A DNA stretch of 22,724 bases, taken from CAYLJO01 sp964383905 (GTDB taxonomy: Bacteria > Acidobacteriota > Blastocatellia > Pyrinomonadales > Pyrinomonadaceae). This document shows, in pieces, positions 1 through 7,604 of this stretch. The translations under genes were made by a program, and so were the position numbers. Location: contig CAYLJO010000094.1 in NCBI GenBank assembly GCA_964383905.1, positions 1-22,724 on the forward strand. Direction: 5' to 3'. How positions within the stretch are numbered: the first letter of the stretch is position 1; each line of letters starts with the position of its first letter. The notes under the pieces were generated by a model. The model was not told where the DNA came from, did no database searches, and saw nothing but the letters and a program-made list of their open reading frames with translations.

Positions 1-42
1 CTAGCATGAATCAATCGCGACCATTAGTGAAACTGAAGCGAG

Positions 43-264
43 ATGGCATTAGTGATGAAAAACAGTTGCGAACGCTGCCAAGCTGAACTCAGGCATGACT
101 GCGAAGCCTACATCTGTAGTTACGAGTGCACCTACTGTTCGGCCTGCGCCGTTGAGATGAGATTGATCTGTCCGAACTGCGTGGGAGAATTGTCGCCCCG
201 CCCGAAGCGAAGAGTTTTGGAACGCGGCAAAGGCGACCGGCAGTTGCTTGATCTACGTTCCTGA
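43..264 (+). CDS. DUF1272 family small Cys-rich protein
   Basis: A 73-residue protein that matches my recollection of the DUF1272 family: it opens MALVMKNSCERC and continues with the hallmark stretch ICSYECTYCSACA and then LICPNCVGEL. Nine Cys residues, mostly in CxxC-like pairs, suggest a small zinc-binding protein, but no metal binding or function is established for the family as far as I know. The start at 43 is chosen because family members begin with a similar MAL.M motif; an in-frame ATG at 55 is possible. It has no signal peptide or TM segment and should be cytoplasmic. It stands alone, converging on the minus-strand M15 peptidase with a 190-bp gap, so the context gives no functional clue. 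The basic tail after the last Cys pair (PRPKRR...) is less conserved in character. Confidence 0.85.
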   Translation: MALVMKNSCERCQAELRHDCEAYICSYECTYCSACAVEMRLICPNCVGELSPRPKRRVLERGKGDRQLLDLRS

Positions 265-454
265 AGCCAGGAACCGGAACCGTTGTCGCGAATTTCGCGG
301 CATTCCCGTTCATAATTAACTCCACGGGAGTGGACTCGAAACTTACAACCCTTCGGTTAACAGAAGCCAGGCTCTTTATCCTCGCCCGACCTGATCAGTA
401 GAGTGCTTGCTGATGAACACAAACGATAAGCGATTACCAATGTATATCTCGAAG

Positions 455-1399
455 CTATTGTGGTTGGTATTCCCAGTGCCATGGTTCGTAGTAGTAAGGG
501 ACGAATCCGAATTTGCCGGCATTCTTGACGAGCCATTTATAAACGAGCGTCCGGGTCTGAACCGCGCGGTTATAATCGCTGGTATCCACGGGCTCACCTC
601 CGACGTAAATGTCAAGGGCGCGCCCGGTGAAATGCGGGCTGTTAATGGCCAGACCGGCGCGGCCCGTGTTGGGCGCCTTCCTGCGTAACTGCTCCTGATA
701 TTCTTTCGAGCGGAATGCGGAAATGATCTTCAGATACTTTTCAGACGGCGCAAGCTCACCCTTCTTGATGACGATCAGCCCGAGCGACCGGTCGGCCGCG
801 GCGGCGGCGACCATCCGTTTATAAGCGGCGTAGGTTTGCAACTCGACTTGGCGAAGCTCACCGGGCCTCGTCGGGAAGTAAAAATCGTCCGGCGGAGCGG
901 TGAGCAATTGATCGGGTCGTGGGTAAGTATGATCTTTCGACCGGCGCTCCTGCCATATTTGAACCATTTTGTACCACGTCTCCTCGTCGAGGATACCGCT
1001 CGGAGTAAGCCCGGCGCTTCGTTGCCAGCGTGAAAGCGCGCGGGCAAAGTCGATCGTATCGGCGTCTTTCTCGGTGCCAATCGTCTGGTCGATGAGAAGA
1101 ATGTATAGATTCCACCCGCGTTGATTCTTGCCCCCAAAAAGCCAGCCCAGACCGGTCTTCAACGATCGGTTCTGAATCGCTGCCGCGGCCAGAGCCGCAT
1201 CCGCCGTCATGGCAACCGGCGCAATTGTCTGAACCGTGCTTTTGACTACCGGCTCGGGACGAGCTTCGGCCTGTTTGGTGCTAACTTTTTCTCGACCGGC
1301 GGGTGTTGGCCCGCCCTGGCCGTAGACGGGCCACGCCGCAATTGAGAGCCCAAGCAGCACCGCTAAAGATATGAGCACCGTTCCTTTCTCGCTTGTCAT
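455..1399 (-). CDS. Secreted M15-family D-alanyl-D-alanine carboxypeptidase with peptidoglycan-binding-like domain
   Basis: A 314-residue exported peptidase. Residues 1-28 form a signal peptide (charged start, hydrophobic LISLAVLLGLSIAAW, likely cut near VYGQ). Residues about 113-150 (FARALSRWQRSAGLTPSG...) resemble a PG_binding_1 repeat that anchors enzymes to peptidoglycan. The C-terminal part is an M15/VanY-like domain: SPHFTGRALD supplies zinc ligands H256 and D263, and EPWHWEY near the C-terminus supplies the catalytic Glu305 and zinc ligand His308. Such enzymes trim D-Ala or cleave peptide stems in the periplasm; the exact bond cut cannot be told from sequence. GAGGAG lies just 2 nt before the ATG at 1399, a tight spacing; the GTG at 1378, behind AAAGGA, would still leave a signal peptide. 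It is divergent from the glutaredoxin-like gene, with a dyad in the shared upstream region. Confidence 0.88.
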   Translation of the reverse strand: MTSEKGTVLISLAVLLGLSIAAWPVYGQGGPTPAGREKVSTKQAEARPEPVVKSTVQTIAPVAMTADAALAAAAIQNRSLKTGLGWLFGGKNQRGWNLYILLIDQTIGTEKDADTIDFARALSRWQRSAGLTPSGILDEETWYKMVQIWQERRSKDHTYPRPDQLLTAPPDDFYFPTRPGELRQVELQTYAAYKRMVAAAAADRSLGLIVIKKGELAPSEKYLKIISAFRSKEYQEQLRRKAPNTGRAGLAINSPHFTGRALDIYVGGEPVDTSDYNRAVQTRTLVYKWLVKNAGKFGFVPYYYEPWHWEYQPQ

Positions 1400-1465
1400 A
1401 GCTCCTCATCGTTTTTAGGAGAGAGAATCTCGCACGGCAAGTCAAAGTATCGGATGCATGCCGGC

Positions 1466-1492
1466 AGGTAATGGTTTGATCATCAATTACCT
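1466..1492. promoter_or_regulatory. Dyad in divergent intergenic region (possible operator)
   Basis: Between the divergent M15 peptidase and glutaredoxin-like genes lies a 27-nt element. Its outer arms AGGTAAT (1466-1472) and ATTACCT (1486-1492) are perfect inverted repeats. They enclose a second, slightly offset dyad, TTGATCATCAA (1476-1486). The two centres differ by 2 nt, so this is either a nested pair of half-sites or chance. A regulator-binding role is inferred only from symmetry and position; I cannot place promoter boxes confidently. Confidence 0.3.
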
Positions 1493-1554
1493 TTGGGCCT
1501 CCTCGCATCTCTCTCTCGGTGCTGCTAAACTATAGCGGGAGGGGGTTTATCTAC

Positions 1555-1776
1555 ATGGCACTTGTTATCTATACAAAACCGGGCTGCCCGTATTGCCAGC
1601 AGGCCCGCGACTACTACACTTCCCAGGGCATCGCTTTTACAGAATACGACGCGCAGAATGATCGAAAGCGGCGCGCAGAGATGTTTGCCTACTCTGATAA
1701 TGATCCGACCGTGCCTTGCATCGTCGAGGACGGCGTCTATGTCGGCTCCGGTTGGGGCACGCCGCCGCGCGGTTGA
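1555..1776 (+). CDS. Glutaredoxin-like CPYC protein, possible selenoprotein (Uxx-star-like)
   Basis: A glutaredoxin-fold protein: MALVIYTKPGCPYCQQARDY carries the CPYC redox motif at the end of the first strand, and VPCIVEDG is the cis-Pro (TVP) segment. The start at 1555 is set by a strong GGGAGGGGG 9 nt upstream; an upstream GTG at 1519 has no such site. Conventional reading gives 73 residues ending GWGTPPRG at TGA 1774-1776. Reading that TGA as selenocysteine adds U-T-V-H-D before the next in-frame TGA (1789-1791), so the CDS would end at 1791. That puts a Sec close to the C-terminus, as in the glutaredoxin-like (seleno)protein group I recall as 'Uxx-star'. A hairpin with bacterial SECIS-like geometry follows (1792-1808). 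The redox role is well supported; the Sec reading is a hypothesis. No selA, selB, selC or selD gene lies in this window. Confidence 0.85.
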   Translation: MALVIYTKPGCPYCQQARDYYTSQGIAFTEYDAQNDRKRRAEMFAYSDNDPTVPCIVEDGVYVGSGWGTPPRG

Positions 1777-1791
1777 ACGGTTCACGATTGA

Positions 1792-1808
1792 ACAGGCCGT
1801 GCGCTTGT
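1792..1808 (+). promoter_or_regulatory. Candidate bacterial SECIS hairpin downstream of the in-frame TGA
   Basis: The segment 1792-1797 (ACAGGC) pairs with 1803-1808 (GCTTGT) in six base pairs, one of them G-U, closing the five-base loop CGTGC (1798-1802). The loop begins 22 nt after the TGA at 1774-1776. It has a G followed by U among its first positions, which agrees with the usual bacterial SECIS description (a short stem, loop about 16-37 nt after UGA, G near the loop start). A competing hairpin, GTTCA-CGAT-TGAAC at 1780-1793, overlaps the 5' arm. The short stem could arise by chance. Confidence 0.35.
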
Positions 1809-1946
1809 AGTAAATTTACCGGCGAATACGCGAACTGTACGTAAGGAGCGCAAGACCGAGCGCGCGCTCACGAGGCAAAAGTGTCCCGCCTCGTTGGTGC
1901 AGTTGCCATCAATACTTTCCACACATCCCAAATGAAGGTGACAAAT

Positions 1947-4079
1947 ATGAGAACCCCTTTACGCATCTTAATCCCACAACTCTTAGTGCTTTTAACTATG
2001 ACCATTTCTATCAACAACACCACATTTGCGCAGGCGGATGGGAACGCGCTGAGGCCGCCGGCGGCAAAGAAAGTCCCCAGGAAGGATGTCACCCATGACG
2101 ATACGCGCATTGATGACTACTTCTGGCTGCGCGAGAAAAAGAGTCCAGAGGTTATTTCTTACCTTGAGTCAGAGAACGCTTACGCCGAAGCGGTAATGAA
2201 GCCCACCGAAGGCTTCCAGCAGGCGCTCTATAAGGAGATGTTGAGTCACATCAAGGAGACCGATGTGAACGTGCCCTACCGCCTCGGGGACTATTTCTAT
2301 TACTCCCGCACGGAACAGGGTAAGCAGTATCCGATCTTCTGCCGCAAGCGCGGCAGCCTGGATGCCAAAGAGGAGATCGCCCTGGACCTGAATGAGCTGG
2401 CCAGAGGCCACAAGTTTCTGAGTCTGGGCGCGTACGAGGTGAGCGACGACGGCAACCTGCTGGCCTATTCGACCGACGTCACGGGCTACAGGCAGTTCAC
2501 GCTCTCCGTCAAAGACCTGCGCACCGGCCAGCTTTTTCCCGAGCGGATCGAAAGAACCCGCCAGGTCATGTGGGCGACCGATAACAAAACTCTTTTCTAC
2601 GTCACCGAGGATGCCGTCACCAAGCGCTCCGACAAGTTTTATCGCCACGTCCTGGGAAGCGACAGGAGCGACCTGATTTATGATGAAAAGGACGAGCTGT
2701 ATGATCTCTACGCGTTTCGTTCGCGAGATAAAGCGTTCATCTTCGTCGGTTCCGAAAGTAAATTGACCTCGGAATTCCGCTACCTCCCGAGCGACCGCCC
2801 CGAAGAGACCCTTCGCGTAATCCTGCCTCGCGAACCCGATCACAAATATTTCCCCGACCACCACGGCGACCTCTTCTATATCCGCACCAACGAGGGGGCG
2901 AAAAACTACCGCATCGTCACCGCGCCCGTCACCGACCCGCAGAAGAAGAACTGGAAGGAGTTCATCCCGCACCGCCGGGAGGTGAAGATAGATGACATTG
3001 AGCCTTTTGCCAACCATCTCGTCGTCGCGGAGCGTGAAAAGGGGCTGCAAAACTTTCGGGTCATTGATCTCGGCACTAACAGGTCGCATCGCGTCGAATT
3101 CCCCGAGCCGGTCTATGCCGTCTTCCCGGGCGCAAACCACGAATTCAACACACCCGTTTTCCGTTTCAACTACCAGTCGCTGGTGACACCTCCATCCGTC
3201 TTCGACTACGACATGAATGGTCGACAGCGCAAATTGCTCAAACAGACGGAAGTGCCCGGCTACGACCCGTCGCGCTATACGTCGGAGCGCGTCTACGCCA
3301 AAGCCTCCGACGGCACGCGCATCCCCGTCTCGCTGGTCTACAAAAAGGGTTTACAGAGGGACGGGAAAAACCCGATGCTGCTCTACGGGTACGGGTCTTA
3401 CGGCATTTCGATTCCGGATAATTTTTCATCCAGCCGCCTGGCCCTGCTCGACCGCGGCGTGATTTATGCCATCGCGCACATTCGCGGCGGCGGCGAGCTC
3501 GGCGAAGAGTGGCGCGAGCAGGGCAGGATGATGCTCAAGCGCAACACCTTCACAGACTTTATCGCCTGCGCGGAACACCTCGTTGCGCAGAAATACACGT
3601 CGAGTGACAGGCTGGTGATTCAGGGCGGCAGCGCGGGCGGCCTGCTGATGGGCGCGGTAACTAACATGCGCCCAGACCTGTTCAAAGCCGTCGTCGCCCA
3701 GGTGCCGTTTGTTGATGTCGTCAACACGATGCTCGACCCGACACTTCCGCTGACGACGAGCGAGTACCTGGAGTGGGGAAACCCGAATGAGAAGAAGGCC
3801 TACGAGTACCTCAAGTCCTATTCGCCTTACGACAACATTAAGGCGCAAGCCTACCCCGCGATGCTGATCAAGGTCTCGCTCAACGACAGCCAGGTGCCCT
3901 ACTGGGAGGGGGCAAAGTTCGCGGCGAAGCTGCGCGCCACGAAGACTGACAACCATCTGCTGCTGCTCAAGACCAACATGGGCGCCGGCCACGGCGGCTC
4001 GTCCGGGCGCTACGACGCGCTCAAAGAGCTGGCTTTCGATTACGCGTTCATCCTCACCCAGATGGGGATTACGGGTTAG
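1947..4079 (+). CDS. ptrB: Oligopeptidase B-like S9A serine peptidase with signal peptide
   Basis: A 710-residue prolyl-oligopeptidase-family enzyme that cleaves short peptides. The N-terminal half is the expected beta-propeller (from about residue 45). The C-terminal alpha/beta-hydrolase domain holds the triad Ser562 (GGSAGG), Asp647 (NDSQVPYWE) and His682 (GAGHGG). The segments MLDPTLPLTTSEYLEWGNP and NMGAGHGGSSGRYDALKE are characteristic of oligopeptidase B rather than of prolyl oligopeptidase, suggesting preference for Arg/Lys. I chose ATG 1947 because GAAGGTGA stands 5 nt before it and the frame then opens with a signal-peptide-like MRTPLRILIPQLLVLL ending at TTFAQ; longer starts (GTG 1881, ATG 1932) are less likely. 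Classical oligopeptidase B is cytosolic, so the export signal is noteworthy. A strong terminator follows directly, so it is the last gene of its unit. Confidence 0.93.
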   Translation: MRTPLRILIPQLLVLLTMTISINNTTFAQADGNALRPPAAKKVPRKDVTHDDTRIDDYFWLREKKSPEVISYLESENAYAEAVMKPTEGFQQALYKEMLSHIKETDVNVPYRLGDYFYYSRTEQGKQYPIFCRKRGSLDAKEEIALDLNELARGHKFLSLGAYEVSDDGNLLAYSTDVTGYRQFTLSVKDLRTGQLFPERIERTRQVMWATDNKTLFYVTEDAVTKRSDKFYRHVLGSDRSDLIYDEKDELYDLYAFRSRDKAFIFVGSESKLTSEFRYLPSDRPEETLRVILPREPDHKYFPDHHGDLFYIRTNEGAKNYRIVTAPVTDPQKKNWKEFIPHRREVKIDDIEPFANHLVVAEREKGLQNFRVIDLGTNRSHRVEFPEPVYAVFPGANHEFNTPVFRFNYQSLVTPPSVFDYDMNGRQRKLLKQTEVPGYDPSRYTSERVYAKASDGTRIPVSLVYKKGLQRDGKNPMLLYGYGSYGISIPDNFSSSRLALLDRGVIYAIAHIRGGGELGEEWREQGRMMLKRNTFTDFIACAEHLVAQKYTSSDRLVIQGGSAGGLLMGAVTNMRPDLFKAVVAQVPFVDVVNTMLDPTLPLTTSEYLEWGNPNEKKAYEYLKSYSPYDNIKAQAYPAMLIKVSLNDSQVPYWEGAKFAAKLRATKTDNHLLLLKTNMGAGHGGSSGRYDALKELAFDYAFILTQMGITG

Positions 4080-4104
4080 AATTTTCCGGCATCAATAACG
4101 AACC

Positions 4105-4138
4105 GGGGTGGCTCTATCAGGGCCACCCCTGCGCTTTT
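4105..4138 (+). terminator. Rho-independent terminator after the S9 peptidase gene
   Basis: A perfect 8-bp GC-rich stem, GGGGTGGC (4105-4112) with GCCACCCC (4122-4129), closes a 9-nt loop and is followed within a few bases by TTTT (4135-4138). It sits 25 nt after the peptidase stop codon and ahead of the kinase leader, so the kinase-phosphatase pair should have its own promoter. Confidence 0.75.
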
Positions 4139-4267
4139 CGACTCGCCCTTGTCGAGTCTGAAACTTTCGGGCTCTTTCGGATCGCGAGCAGCAGTCAGTA
4201 AAACTTCCAAGAACAAGCTGATAAATAGTTGCAGTTAGTAACTCGTTAGGAGTTAAATATTGCTCTG

Positions 4268-6745
4268 ATGATCGGCGCGACGCTGGACACTTATCGCATT
4301 CTCGAAAAACTCGGCGCGGGCGGGCAGGGCACCGTCTACAAGGCCGTCGATACAAAACTGGGCCGCACGGTTGTCGTCAAAGTCCTCCCGCCGGAATTAA
4401 CCGTCAAGACGGCTAACCTGAAGCGGTTCGAGCGCGAAGCGAGGCTCGCCTCGGCGTTGGACCACCCGAACATCTGCACGATCTTCGACCTCGGTGAAGC
4501 CGGCAACGTCCACTTCATCGCGATGCAATACGTCGCCGGCCGCAACGTGCGACAGTTGGTTGACGGTCGCCCTCTGGAGTTGCGCAGCGCGCTGTTAATC
4601 GCCATCCAGGTGGCCGACGCGCTCGCGGCGGCGCACGCGCGCGGCATCATTCACCGGGACATCAAAGCCGGCAACGTGATGGTCACGGACACCGGCCAGG
4701 TGAAAGTCCTCGACTTCGGTCTCGCCAAGCTTTTGGACGAGGATGTGGCGCGCGCCCAGGGCATTCACCAGACGCAACTGACCGAGGTCGGCGTACCTTA
4801 CGGGACGGCCACTTACGCCGCGCCCGAACAGGCGCGCGGCGACCGCGTCGACAGACGGGCAGATATTTTCTCGACCGGCGTGCTACTCTACGAGATGCTG
4901 ACGGGGACCTGGCCCTTTCAAGGCAGGACGAGCATTGACGTGCGCCATGCCGTGCTTCACGACACGCCACAGCCTCTTGCGGAAGTAAGGCCCGGCCCGG
5001 TCCCGACCCGCCTGCAACAGATTCTTGATCGCGCACTCGCCAAAGAGCCGCGCGATCGCTACCAGAAGATAGAAGAATTTCGGGACGACCTGCGCAGCGT
5101 GCTCCGTGAAATCTCCGCCATCGGCGTCGAAGATTCGCATTTCATCGAAGGGCTGACACCCGTCGCGCCGCGCCACCTGCCCGGCAGCGGGCCGGTCGCG
5201 CGGGCGCTGCGGTGGTTGCGCAACATCACCAGTACCGAGCCGCCACCGGCTCCCGCGCTCCCCGCCACCACGCCGGCCGGGAAGCAGCCGGAGATTCATG
5301 ACACGCCCCTGACGAGCCTGGGGGATCGTGAGCGTAAGAGCATCGCCATCTTGCCGTTCAAAAATTTGAACAACGATGCGGAGGCTAGTTTCTACGAATT
5401 CTCGCTCGCCGACGCGGTGATCACGGAGCTGGCGCGGGTGAGGTCGCTGGTCGTGCGCCCCTCCTCCGTCATCGTGAAATACAGGGACCAGCAGGTAGAC
5501 CCGCGCGACGCCGGGCGGCAGTTGAATGTTGATGCGGTACTGGCGGCCGGTTTCCTGCGGGCGGGAAACCGCATCCGCGTCACGGCACAACTGCTTGACG
5601 TTGACTCAGGGTCGATCCTCTGGAGTGACCGGATAGATGCCGACGGCGGCGACATCATCGCCGTCCAGGACAATATCGCGCAGCACATCGTCAAGGGCTT
5701 ACGCCTTGAGCTCAGTCCCGACGAGCAGGTGAATCTGGCACGACATGCGACCGCCAACGCCACGGCCTACGAAGAATATTTACGCGGGCGCGACCGGATG
5801 GGGCGCTACATTTACCACACGCTGGCGCGCGAAGATGTGGACGTCGCCATCGGCCATTTCCAACGCGCCGTCGAGCTCGACCCGTCGTTCGCACTCGCCT
5901 ACGCCGCGCTCGGCGGCTGCTATGCCAACCGCGTGATCAAAGGCTTCGGCGAGCCCGACGATTACGCCCGGGCTGAAAGTGCGTTCAACAGGGCGCTCGC
6001 CCTCGATCCCAAACTCCTTGAGGCGCGCCTGCACATGGTCTTCATTTACCTCGCAGAGGGCAAGAAACAGGAGGCGCGCGAGGTGGTCGAAGATTTGCGC
6101 GAGGAAGCGCCGAACGACGTCGGCGTGCATTTCGTCAAGGGAGTCATCTCGCGTCTCAACGGGGAATACGACAGGGCTTTGCGTAGTTTTGACCGCATGG
6201 TGCGTCTTAACCCGGCCGAGCGCGTCGTGGCGAGCTACAACCGTGCGCGAATATTTATGTACCAGCACCGCTACGATGACGCACTGCTGGAGTTGGACCG
6301 GGGCGCGGCGATGGAGCCGGACCACCCGTTGATCAAGACTTTCCGCGCGCGCGTGCTCTACTACCGGGGCGAAGTCGCGACGGCCGCCAACCTGCTCCGC
6401 GAAGTCCTCGAGCAACACCCGAAGCTGGACGGGATCCGTCCGATCTACGCCATCTGCTTGATCGCACAGGGTAAGCACGAAGAGGCGCGCGCACAGTTAA
6501 CCGAGCGGGTCAAAGAGACGGCCGCCGCCGACCACGATATTGCTTACTGGCTCGCTTCCGCCTACGCCCTCCAGGGCGAACGGGACGAGGCGTTCAAGTG
6601 GCTCGGTCGCGCAATTAATCTCGGTAATGAAAACAGGATGTGGTTTGAATCAGACCCGAACTGGGCCGCGTTCCGCGACGATCCGCGCTTCCGAGAATTG
6701 ATGCGCTCGAGCGCCGCGTCACGCGTGAAAGGGACCTCGCAATGA
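4268..6745 (+). CDS. Ser/Thr protein kinase with TolB/FlgO-like domain and TPR array
   Basis: An 825-residue Hanks-type kinase. The catalytic domain (about 8-280) has the Gly-rich loop GAGGQGTVYKA, Lys38 in VVVKVL, the HRD loop with Asp131 (HRDIKAGNV), DFG Asp149 and APEQ at 185-188, so it should be active. A Pro-rich linker follows. Then residues about 357-482 (SIAILPFKNLNND... to ...IVKGLRLELS) resemble the TolB/FlgO-like domain often found in such proteins, and the remainder to about 800 is a TPR array. No TM segment is seen, so it should be a soluble signalling kinase whose TPRs recruit partners. The start matches the usual MIG.TL..YRIL opening; AGGAG lies 15 nt upstream, rather far. Its TGA overlaps the ATG of the phosphatase gene (ATGA), which makes the neighbour a likely antagonist. 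Confidence 0.94.
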   Translation: MIGATLDTYRILEKLGAGGQGTVYKAVDTKLGRTVVVKVLPPELTVKTANLKRFEREARLASALDHPNICTIFDLGEAGNVHFIAMQYVAGRNVRQLVDGRPLELRSALLIAIQVADALAAAHARGIIHRDIKAGNVMVTDTGQVKVLDFGLAKLLDEDVARAQGIHQTQLTEVGVPYGTATYAAPEQARGDRVDRRADIFSTGVLLYEMLTGTWPFQGRTSIDVRHAVLHDTPQPLAEVRPGPVPTRLQQILDRALAKEPRDRYQKIEEFRDDLRSVLREISAIGVEDSHFIEGLTPVAPRHLPGSGPVARALRWLRNITSTEPPPAPALPATTPAGKQPEIHDTPLTSLGDRERKSIAILPFKNLNNDAEASFYEFSLADAVITELARVRSLVVRPSSVIVKYRDQQVDPRDAGRQLNVDAVLAAGFLRAGNRIRVTAQLLDVDSGSILWSDRIDADGGDIIAVQDNIAQHIVKGLRLELSPDEQVNLARHATANATAYEEYLRGRDRMGRYIYHTLAREDVDVAIGHFQRAVELDPSFALAYAALGGCYANRVIKGFGEPDDYARAESAFNRALALDPKLLEARLHMVFIYLAEGKKQEAREVVEDLREEAPNDVGVHFVKGVISRLNGEYDRALRSFDRMVRLNPAERVVASYNRARIFMYQHRYDDALLELDRGAAMEPDHPLIKTFRARVLYYRGEVATAANLLREVLEQHPKLDGIRPIYAICLIAQGKHEEARAQLTERVKETAAADHDIAYWLASAYALQGERDEAFKWLGRAINLGNENRMWFESDPNWAAFRDDPRFRELMRSSAASRVKGTSQ

Positions 6746-7569
6746 GAACTTTTGTGATCGGAGACGTTCACGGGCGCGCGGCGCAGCTCCGGAGTCTCCT
6801 CGCCATGCTCCCGCGCGACGCGTCTTCTGACACGCTGATCTTTCTCGGCGACCTGATTGACCGTGGGCCGGACGCGCCCGGATGCGTTGGTGAAGTTATC
6901 GGGTTGCAGCGAGGAGATCCTGGGCGCGTGCTTTGTTTGCGGGGTAATCATGAACAGATGCTGCTCGACTTCATCGATGAAGGCTCGGCGCTCTGGCTGA
7001 CGCCGGCCACCGGCGGTGAACACACATTCGAACAGTACACCGGACGCGCCCTGCGCGTGCGGACCGAAGATGATTTCGCGGAGGCGCGCCGGGAGATCAC
7101 GAACAGCGTGCCACCCGAACACCTCGATTTCCTTCGCCGGTTGCCCTATTACTATGAGGATGATTACGCGTTATATGTTCACGCGGGACTCGAACAGGGC
7201 AAGCACCCGCGCGACACCGCGCCACATTCCCTCTTGTGGTCACGCAACATGGGGTTCTACAAGCGCTACCGCGGCAAGCCATGCCTGTTCGGTCATACGC
7301 CGACGGCCTTTCTCCCCCTGCGCGGGCGACTCGGCCGCCACGGCATCTACATTTTTCACAGCGCCATCGGCCTCGACACGGGCTATAGCCACAATTCACC
7401 CCTGAGTTGTCTCCAGTTGCCGGAATTCCATCTTTACCAGAGCTTCGCCGACGGCCATACCGCTACACACCACATCACCAAATTCATCCCGGATACCCTG
7501 CGGGCTCTACAAAAAAAGAGGGAGGCGGCAGACGACAGTGCAAGCGCAACTGCGCAGCCCGAGAGTTAA
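6742..7569 (+). CDS. PPP-family metallophosphatase (Ser/Thr protein phosphatase)
   Basis: A 275-residue calcineurin-like phosphoesterase of the bacterial PPP type. Metal and catalytic motifs are intact and in order: GDVHG (Asp8, His10), GDLIDRG (Asp37), GNHEQ (Asn69, His70), YVHAGL around residue 150 and GHTPT around residue 190. This order is typical of bacterial protein phosphatases such as PrpA, though related enzymes act on diadenosine tetraphosphate. The start codon overlaps the kinase stop by ATGA, implying translational coupling. The simplest reading is a kinase-phosphatase pair working on shared targets, with the phosphatase possibly reversing kinase (auto)phosphorylation. The tail after about 255 is charged and low-complexity (KKREAADDSASATAQ). 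It converges on ispA with only 35 bp between stop codons and no clear terminator in that gap. Confidence 0.92.
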   Translation: MRTFVIGDVHGRAAQLRSLLAMLPRDASSDTLIFLGDLIDRGPDAPGCVGEVIGLQRGDPGRVLCLRGNHEQMLLDFIDEGSALWLTPATGGEHTFEQYTGRALRVRTEDDFAEARREITNSVPPEHLDFLRRLPYYYEDDYALYVHAGLEQGKHPRDTAPHSLLWSRNMGFYKRYRGKPCLFGHTPTAFLPLRGRLGRHGIYIFHSAIGLDTGYSHNSPLSCLQLPEFHLYQSFADGHTATHHITKFIPDTLRALQKKREAADDSASATAQPES

Positions 7570-7604
7570 GCTGTCGCAGCCGGCTTAGGCAAGCGCCCAG
7601 GATT

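Noticed and set aside
314..340. Small stem TCCAC-GGGA-GTGGA after the DUF1272 gene
   Set aside because: Only five pairs and no T-run, so not supported as a terminator.
1777..1791. Second TGA as another selenocysteine codon with a longer readthrough product
   Set aside because: The sequence beyond 1791 has no glutaredoxin-like character and overlaps the leader of the next gene; one Sec at most is plausible.
2169..3140. 323-codon minus-strand open frame inside the S9 peptidase gene
   Set aside because: Antisense shadow of a clearly functional gene in GC-rich DNA; the translation resembles no family and there is no ribosome site.
5780..6478. 232-codon minus-strand frame within the kinase TPR region
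   Set aside because: Shadow frame opposite well-conserved TPR coding sequence.
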